NCBI GenBank assembly: GCA_035570275.1
Contig: DATMNI010000006.1
Location: 1-35,324, forward strand
Reading direction: 5' to 3'
DNA from: DATMNI01 sp035570275
GTDB taxonomy: Bacteria; Acidobacteriota; Terriglobia; Bryobacterales; Bryobacteraceae
Length of the DNA: 35,324 nucleotides
Part shown: positions 30,410-35,324 of the stretch, piece after piece
Layout of the letters: every line of letters starts with the position of its first letter
How positions within the stretch are numbered: the stretch's first letter is position 1
Position numbers and translations under genes: made by a program
The notes under the pieces: model-generated
Told to the model about the DNA's origin: nothing
What the model saw: the letters and a program-made list of their open reading frames with translations, nothing else
Databases searched by the model: none

Positions 30410-33078
30410 GACCCCTGGTGTCTTGGCTGCAGGGGGTCGCCTGGCTGCAGCCGCTCGCCTGGCTGCGCCGCCTCCGCGGGCGGGAAACCGAATGGCGTGA
30501 AGAACTCGATAGCCACCAGACATTCCGCGAGGTATGGAATCGGGAGCAAGGGCTGCCTCCAGAGGCCGCGCGCGCCCTGGCCCGAAAACAGTTTGGCGGA
30601 TCGCTGCGCGCTTTGGAAGCCGTGCGCGCCGTCCATGTGGCCGCATGGCGGGATAGCCTGCTGCAGGATTGCCGCTATGCCCTCCGCGGGTTTCGGAAAT
30701 CGCCCGCGTTCTCGGGCGTTGCCATGGCGACCATCGCTTTAGGTATTGGCGCCTCCACCGCCGTATTCAGCGTCGTCGACCCGCTGCTGTTCCGCAGCCT
30801 GCCTTATCCCAAAGACGACCGGCTCGTCTCCGTGGGCTTCCTGGGGCCGGTCGACGACAACGAATTTAACGTCGTCAGCAGCTACCTGGACTGGCGCCGC
30901 CTGCAGACGCCATTCCAATCGCTCACCTCCATGCGGCCTGGGGCGCAGTGCGATTTCGAGACCCCCGAAGCTCCCCGGCGGGTTACCTGCTACGCGGTGG
31001 AGGCCAATTTCCTGCGGACGCTCGGGGTCGCTCCAGCCATCGGGCGTGACTTCAAACCCGAGGACGATCGGCCCGGCGCTCCTACGGTGGTTCTGCTCTC
31101 TCACGCTTTGTGGTCGAGCGCCTTTGGCGGCAATGCCGCGGTGCTGGGTCGCACCTTCACGCTCGACGAGGAGCCGGTGCGGATCGTCGGGGTGCTTCCC
31201 AAGGGCTTCGAGATGCCGCAAGGCGGCGACATCGAGGTGATGCTGCCCGAGCGTTTGGACGCCAGCCAGCCGCGCTCCGCCAACTCGAGCTCGTTCCTCC
31301 GAACGTTCGCCCGGCTGCGCGACGGTGTCTCGATCGCCCAGGCACAAGATGCCATGCACCCCCTCTTCGAGCAGAGCGTGCGGGCGGATGTTCCCGCTGA
31401 GTTGCGCTCCGAAGTGCGACTGGTGGTTCGTTCGCTGCGCGACCGGCAGATCCACGATGTGAAGCTCGCCTCCTGGATGTTGTTGGGCGTGGTGCTCGCG
31501 CTGCTCCTGCTGGCGTGCGCGAATGTCGCCAATCTGTTGCTGGCCAGGGCCGCGGCGCGGCGCAGGGAGATGGCCATGCGGGCCGCCATCGGCGCGGGAC
31601 GGGGCCGGCTGGTTCGGCAGATGCTTACCGAGAGCCTGCTCTTGGCGTGGGCCGGCGGCGCTGCCGGGTGCGCCATCGGCTGGTTGCTGGTGCGGCTTTT
31701 CGTTCGCCTTGCGCCCGGCGGCATGCTGCGTCTGGAGCAGGCCCGGATGGACGTGCGGGTGCTGGCGTTCGCGGTAGCCGCCACGGTGGGCGCGGCGCTT
31801 TTGTTCGGCATGGCGCCGGCGCTGGAGCAGGCGCGGTCCGAGGCTCTAAAACCAGGCGCCGCGTTGGCGGGCTGGCACAGCGTGGGGCCGCCGCGGATGT
31901 GGGTTCGCCGCTTCCTGATCGTCTCGCAGGTGGCGATTTCCCTCATCCTGCTCACCGGTGCTTCGTTGTTTGTGCGGAGCCTGTGGAATCTGCAGAACCA
32001 GCCGCTGGGCTTCAGCACGCAGCGGCTGGTCACCGCTTCGTTCACGCTCAAACGCCAGCGCTACCGGCCGGCGGAGGTCCAGGCTGCCTTCTTCAACCAA
32101 CTGGAAGAGCGCCTGAAGCAAATTCCCGGCGGCGGCGATTTTGCGATTGCCGACTCCATCCCGCCGCGCGGTTCCATGGGGCGGCCCTACTCCAACATGA
32201 GCATCGTGGGGCGGTCTCCGCTTGCGTCTAACGGCGGCATGGTGGCCTTTCGCTGGGTAAGCCCCGGGTACTTTCGGACCATGAGCATTGCGATTCTCGC
32301 CGGGCGCGAGTTCCAGGAGGGAGAGCGCGCTACGGGCGAATCGCCCGTGATTCTCAGCGCCAGCCTGGCCCGCCGCATGTTCGGCAATGAGAACCCGGCC
32401 GGCCACCAGGTAGTATTGGAGGCCGATGGCCGCGGATTTCCTATTGTGGGTGTGGCGGCGGATGCCAGGAACAACGGGATCGCCGGGCCGGCCGAACCGG
32501 AATACTACCGTTTGCGCATGGCCAATTCCGCGCAGCTTGGCCGCAGCGGCGTGGCCCTTTTTCGAACCTCGCTAGATCCGGCAACCTTGAGCCGCTGGAT
32601 CCGGCGCGAGTTTGCCGCGCTCGATCCGACACTGCCGGTGGCTCTGCAGACCATGGAGGATCGTGTCGACCGCTTCCGCGACCGGCCGCGCTTTATCGCC
32701 GCGGTGGTGGCGGGGTTTGCGGCGCTCGGCCTGGTGCTGGCCGCCGCCGGGCTTTACGGCGTGCTGTCGTTCCTGGTGGCGCAGCAAACCCGCGAGATCG
32801 GTGTGCGCATGGCCCTGGGTGCCCGGCCGCGGGACATTGGCTTGGGCGTTCAACTGCGCGCCGGCGCCTGGATCGCAACCGGTGTGATAGTGGGAACGGC
32901 CGGTTCGCTGGCCCTGGCACGAACGGTTCGCGGCCTGCTGTTCGAAGTATCGCCGGAAGACCCGGTCGAAATGCTGGCCCCCGTGCTGGTACTGTGCGCC
33001 GCCGGCGCGTTGGCCGCGTGGCTCCCCTCCCGGCGCGCGGCCCGGGTGGATCCCGTGTTCGCGCTGCGCTGCGAGTGA
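30406..33078 (+). CDS. ADOP-type MacB/FtsX permease 2
   Basis: 890 residues with ATG overlapping the PadR stop (ATGA). An N-terminal ADOP region precedes two MacB/FtsX units: DCRYALRGFRKSPAFSGVAM begins the first, the central helices include LLGVVLALLLLACANVANLL, and the second ends with a DPVFALRCE tail. Residues 4-23 repeat an A-W-L-Q/R phrase three times (SWLQG, AWLQP, AWLRR), a small internal duplication. It has the same architecture as permease 1, but the two are divergent paralogues in opposite orientation. The ATPase partner is not encoded nearby. Confidence 0.92.
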   Translation: MRPLVSWLQGVAWLQPLAWLRRLRGRETEWREELDSHQTFREVWNREQGLPPEAARALARKQFGGSLRALEAVRAVHVAAWRDSLLQDCRYALRGFRKSPAFSGVAMATIALGIGASTAVFSVVDPLLFRSLPYPKDDRLVSVGFLGPVDDNEFNVVSSYLDWRRLQTPFQSLTSMRPGAQCDFETPEAPRRVTCYAVEANFLRTLGVAPAIGRDFKPEDDRPGAPTVVLLSHALWSSAFGGNAAVLGRTFTLDEEPVRIVGVLPKGFEMPQGGDIEVMLPERLDASQPRSANSSSFLRTFARLRDGVSIAQAQDAMHPLFEQSVRADVPAELRSEVRLVVRSLRDRQIHDVKLASWMLLGVVLALLLLACANVANLLLARAAARRREMAMRAAIGAGRGRLVRQMLTESLLLAWAGGAAGCAIGWLLVRLFVRLAPGGMLRLEQARMDVRVLAFAVAATVGAALLFGMAPALEQARSEALKPGAALAGWHSVGPPRMWVRRFLIVSQVAISLILLTGASLFVRSLWNLQNQPLGFSTQRLVTASFTLKRQRYRPAEVQAAFFNQLEERLKQIPGGGDFAIADSIPPRGSMGRPYSNMSIVGRSPLASNGGMVAFRWVSPGYFRTMSIAILAGREFQEGERATGESPVILSASLARRMFGNENPAGHQVVLEADGRGFPIVGVAADARNNGIAGPAEPEYYRLRMANSAQLGRSGVALFRTSLDPATLSRWIRREFAALDPTLPVALQTMEDRVDRFRDRPRFIAAVVAGFAALGLVLAAAGLYGVLSFLVAQQTREIGVRMALGARPRDIGLGVQLRAGAWIATGVIVGTAGSLALARTVRGLLFEVSPEDPVEMLAPVLVLCAAGALAAWLPSRRAARVDPVFALRCE

Positions 33079-33091
33079 TATCGTAATAAAC

Positions 33092-33601
33092 ATGAGCGTC
33101 GCGACGCTGATCCCGGTTGAAGAATACCTGCGCACTTCCTACCATCCCGACGTGGAGTACGTGGATGGCGTTCTGGAGGAGCGTAACGTGGGAGACTTGC
33201 TGCACAGTTTGGTTCAGAGCAACCTGATTTTCGCTCTGAGGACCAGGTATCCGCGGATTTACGTGGTTCCGGAACTGCGGTCTAAAACGCGGGCCACCCG
33301 GTACCGTCTTCCGGACGTCTGCGTGATGCTTGCCCTTCCCAAGAGCAAGTACCTGCTGGATGCCGCGTTCCTGGTGGTCCAGGTTCTCTCCGAAGACGAC
33401 CGCATGACCAAAACGATGGAGCGGCTCGAGGAATTCGATCGGAAGGGCGTGCCGAACATCTGGGTGATCGACCCGCGGCTTCGCACCATCGCTGTCTATT
33501 CCAACGGCGCTTTGAACGAAGTCCGCGGCGACCGCGTCGCTACCACCGGCGATCCGTGCCTCGAACTGACTCGCGACGAAATTTTCCAGAACGTGGAGTA
33601 A
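33092..33601 (+). CDS. Uma2-family (DUF820) endonuclease-fold protein, possibly inactive
   Basis: 169 residues. MSVATLIPVEEYLRTSYHPD and YVDGVLEER open the fold; RLPDVCVML carries the usual acidic residue, and VPNIWVIDPRLR closes it. In most family members the following strand reads I/V-E-V/I-L-S, with a Glu taken to be catalytic. Here it is VVQVLSEDD, with Gln in that place. These proteins share the PD-(D/E)XK fold, but their role in cells is mostly unknown. It begins 13 bases after permease 2. Confidence 0.85.
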   Translation: MSVATLIPVEEYLRTSYHPDVEYVDGVLEERNVGDLLHSLVQSNLIFALRTRYPRIYVVPELRSKTRATRYRLPDVCVMLALPKSKYLLDAAFLVVQVLSEDDRMTKTMERLEEFDRKGVPNIWVIDPRLRTIAVYSNGALNEVRGDRVATTGDPCLELTRDEIFQNVE

Positions 33602-33621
33602 GCGGCAAGCCTCGCACGCCG

Positions 33622-34953
33622 CTACGCCCGCGCCATCGCAGTCAACACCTTCCTCATTGCCGCCACGGCGTCTGCGGTGTCCCGCTCCGTGTACTTCGGG
33701 CTCATCATCACGCCTGCAAACCGGCCCAGAATATCGATGGTTCGCGGGCAGCACTCCCGTCCGTAGCGGATCGATTGGCCGCGCTCCGAGGCGAACGACG
33801 GCCATCGCGGCGTCACCGTCACCTTCTGTTCGATCTCCGGAACCACCGGCAGGACCACCGACCCGGCCGGACTGGACACCGGCACGCCCTCCGCCTTCAT
33901 CGCATCGGCATAGCGCTGGCGGTCTTCCTTGGTCCGGAAGCCCACGAAAATCCCGGTGCCCAATTCGCCCTCGGCGTCAGGCAGACGCCGCAAGTGCACG
34001 CCAGGCAGGTCGCGAATCCCGTCATAAACCCGGCGCGCATTCCGGCGCACATCGCCAATAATTGTGTCCAGCTTGCGCACTTGCGCCAGCAGCACGCCGC
34101 CAGTGAATTCGTTCATGCGGTAGTTCAGTCCCGGCATCCAATGCAGCTTGGCCGGAAAATCCTTGCGGACACTCAGGTCGTGGAACCGGAAGCCGCGTTC
34201 GAACAGATACGGGTCGCTGGTCACCACCACGCCGCCTTCTCCGGCGGTGATGGTTTTGCTCTGTTGCAGGCTGAAGATTCCGATGTCGCCCATTGACCCC
34301 AGCGGCCGTCCCTTGTAACTGGCGCCCACACTCTGGCTGGCGTCCTCCAGCACCTTCAGCCCGTGCTTGCGGGCGATGGCCAGGATCGGGTCCATATCGG
34401 CTGCGGCGCCTTGCAGATGCACCGCCATAATCGCCTTGGTCTGCGGCGTGATGCGGTGCTCAATGTCGCCGGCGTCCAGATTGAACGACTCGTCGATTTC
34501 GGCAAACACCGGCAGGGCGCCCGCCTGAATGATGGTGTTGTAACAGGAGTACCACGTCCACGCCGGCAGAATCACCTCATCGCCCGGACCCACTTCCAGA
34601 GCCGCCATGGCGACATGCAGCGCCGCCGTGCCGGAAGTCACGGCCAGGGCGTATTTGGTCTGCATGCGGGCCGCGCAGCCCTTCTCGAACTGGGCCACTT
34701 TCGATTGGTCCGTCGGGTTGCTGAAGCGGAAAGGATTGCGGCCCTCCAGCACTTCTTCGAGTTGGCTGCGTTCCTTATCGTCGTAGTATTGCGGCCCCCA
34801 ATTCGCGCCGGTCAGCGGCCGCGGCCTCACCGGCGTCCCGCCGTTCACCGCCAGTTGGGGAACTGCGCCAGCATCTTGGGGAACCCCGCCAGCGCTCCGG
34901 GCCGTGGCGGCGGCAACGGCGGCAGCGGCCAGGAAACCTCTCCGATCTACCAT
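33622..34953 (-). CDS. DegT/DnrJ/EryC1-family aminotransferase with a signal-like N-terminus
   Basis: 443 residues from ATG 34953, with AGGAGGT eight bases upstream. The body is a PLP-dependent sugar aminotransferase or dehydratase: YALAVTSGTAALHVAMAAL, EVILPAWTWYSCYN, the acidic AIMAVHLQGAAADMD region, and PLP Lys233 in FSLQQSKTITAGEGG. Residues 1-30 read MVDRRGFLAAAAVAAATARS, a twin-arginine-like signal, which is unusual because the family is cytoplasmic and makes amino sugars for glycans. A PLP enzyme could be exported folded by Tat. The substrate is unknown. Confidence 0.9.
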   Translation of the reverse strand: MVDRRGFLAAAAVAAATARSAGGVPQDAGAVPQLAVNGGTPVRPRPLTGANWGPQYYDDKERSQLEEVLEGRNPFRFSNPTDQSKVAQFEKGCAARMQTKYALAVTSGTAALHVAMAALEVGPGDEVILPAWTWYSCYNTIIQAGALPVFAEIDESFNLDAGDIEHRITPQTKAIMAVHLQGAAADMDPILAIARKHGLKVLEDASQSVGASYKGRPLGSMGDIGIFSLQQSKTITAGEGGVVVTSDPYLFERGFRFHDLSVRKDFPAKLHWMPGLNYRMNEFTGGVLLAQVRKLDTIIGDVRRNARRVYDGIRDLPGVHLRRLPDAEGELGTGIFVGFRTKEDRQRYADAMKAEGVPVSSPAGSVVLPVVPEIEQKVTVTPRWPSFASERGQSIRYGRECCPRTIDILGRFAGVMMSPKYTERDTADAVAAMRKVLTAMARA

Positions 34954-35220
34954 GGGCAGACCTCCTGTCCTCAATGCTACGCCCAATCGCGGGCTGCTGC
35001 TGCTACGGCTGAACTGTAAGGGCGACCTCGGAGGCGATAGCGCGCGGTTCACACCAGCCACTGGGGGCCGCGGGCGCGGCGGGGGCCCGGCTCGGGACGA
35101 AGCCGGTTCCCCCTTGGTCTGCCGGCCCTGTGGCAACCCATCCGGACTTTCTCTGGCGCGGAGCCTCCGCCATCGGCGGGTTGCTGCTTCCACCGATACC
35201 AAAGCGGCTAAAATAGAGGC

Positions 35221-35324
35221 ATGGATTGGTCAGATTGCCCGTTGGTTGAAGTGATTCCCGGTAAGGTCAGCGGCGTTCCGCTGCTCAAGAACACGCGTTT
35301 GCCGGTCGAGGCAATCACCGGAAA
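35221..35324 (+). CDS. DUF433-family protein, N-terminal part
   Basis: Begins with ATG 35221 after AGAGG and is cut by the window end; 34 codons are visible. MDWSDCPLVEVIPGKVSGVP and the following LLKNTRLPVEAITG match the start of DUF433 proteins, small winged-helix antitoxin-like proteins often paired with a PIN or DUF5615 toxin gene downstream. The 267 bases before it hold no gene that I can support. Confidence 0.75.
   Translation, partial: MDWSDCPLVEVIPGKVSGVPLLKNTRLPVEAITG

Overview
The window is high-GC bacterial DNA that most resembles an Acidobacteriota genome of the Solibacter/Bryobacter type. The pointers are two large ADOP-type MacB/FtsX permeases around a PadR regulator, abundant short palindromic repeats between genes, a GC-rich gene style, and many degraded toxin-antitoxin modules. 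The assignment is inferred from gene content; there is no rRNA or tRNA in the window.

Layout. 1-0.4 kb is a mobile-element junction: the end of an IS1595-type transposase, then the 3' end (domains V and VI) of a group II intron. 0.57-8.0 kb (minus strand) looks like a beta-1,2-glucan locus: a GH144-type glucanase, an ABC exporter, and a GT84 cyclic beta-1,2-glucan synthase lacking the usual C-terminal GH94 part. 8.3-11.4 kb carries a membrane-anchored hypothetical protein, a small possible gene, and an ECF sigma/anti-sigma pair behind a sigma-E-like promoter. 11.4-18.6 kb mixes housekeeping genes (rsmA, ppa, gntP-like, rsmB, rpe) with three TA-like modules: a nucleotidyltransferase with a small overlapping partner, higA with a truncated higB, and a RelB-like gene with a frameshifted relE. 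There is also a fragment of a second gntP. 18.7-23.2 kb is a plus-strand run: a BamD-like lipoprotein, a stand-alone receiver protein, YajQ, an alpha/beta hydrolase and thymidine kinase. 23.3-25.4 kb holds a tight two-gene unit, a circularly permuted ATP-grasp (glutathionylspermidine-synthase-like) enzyme and a partner of unknown function. 25.4-33.1 kb has an MsbA-like exporter and two divergent ADOP permeases separated by a PadR gene. 33.1 kb to the end has a Uma2-family protein, a DegT-family aminotransferase with a signal-like N-terminus, and the start of a DUF433 gene.

The clearest functional group is synthesis, possible export and hydrolysis of a beta-1,2-glucan. The least explained is the ATP-grasp pair. 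Several repeat families sit in the intergenic gaps, and some supply the stop codons of neighbouring genes (tdk, rpe).
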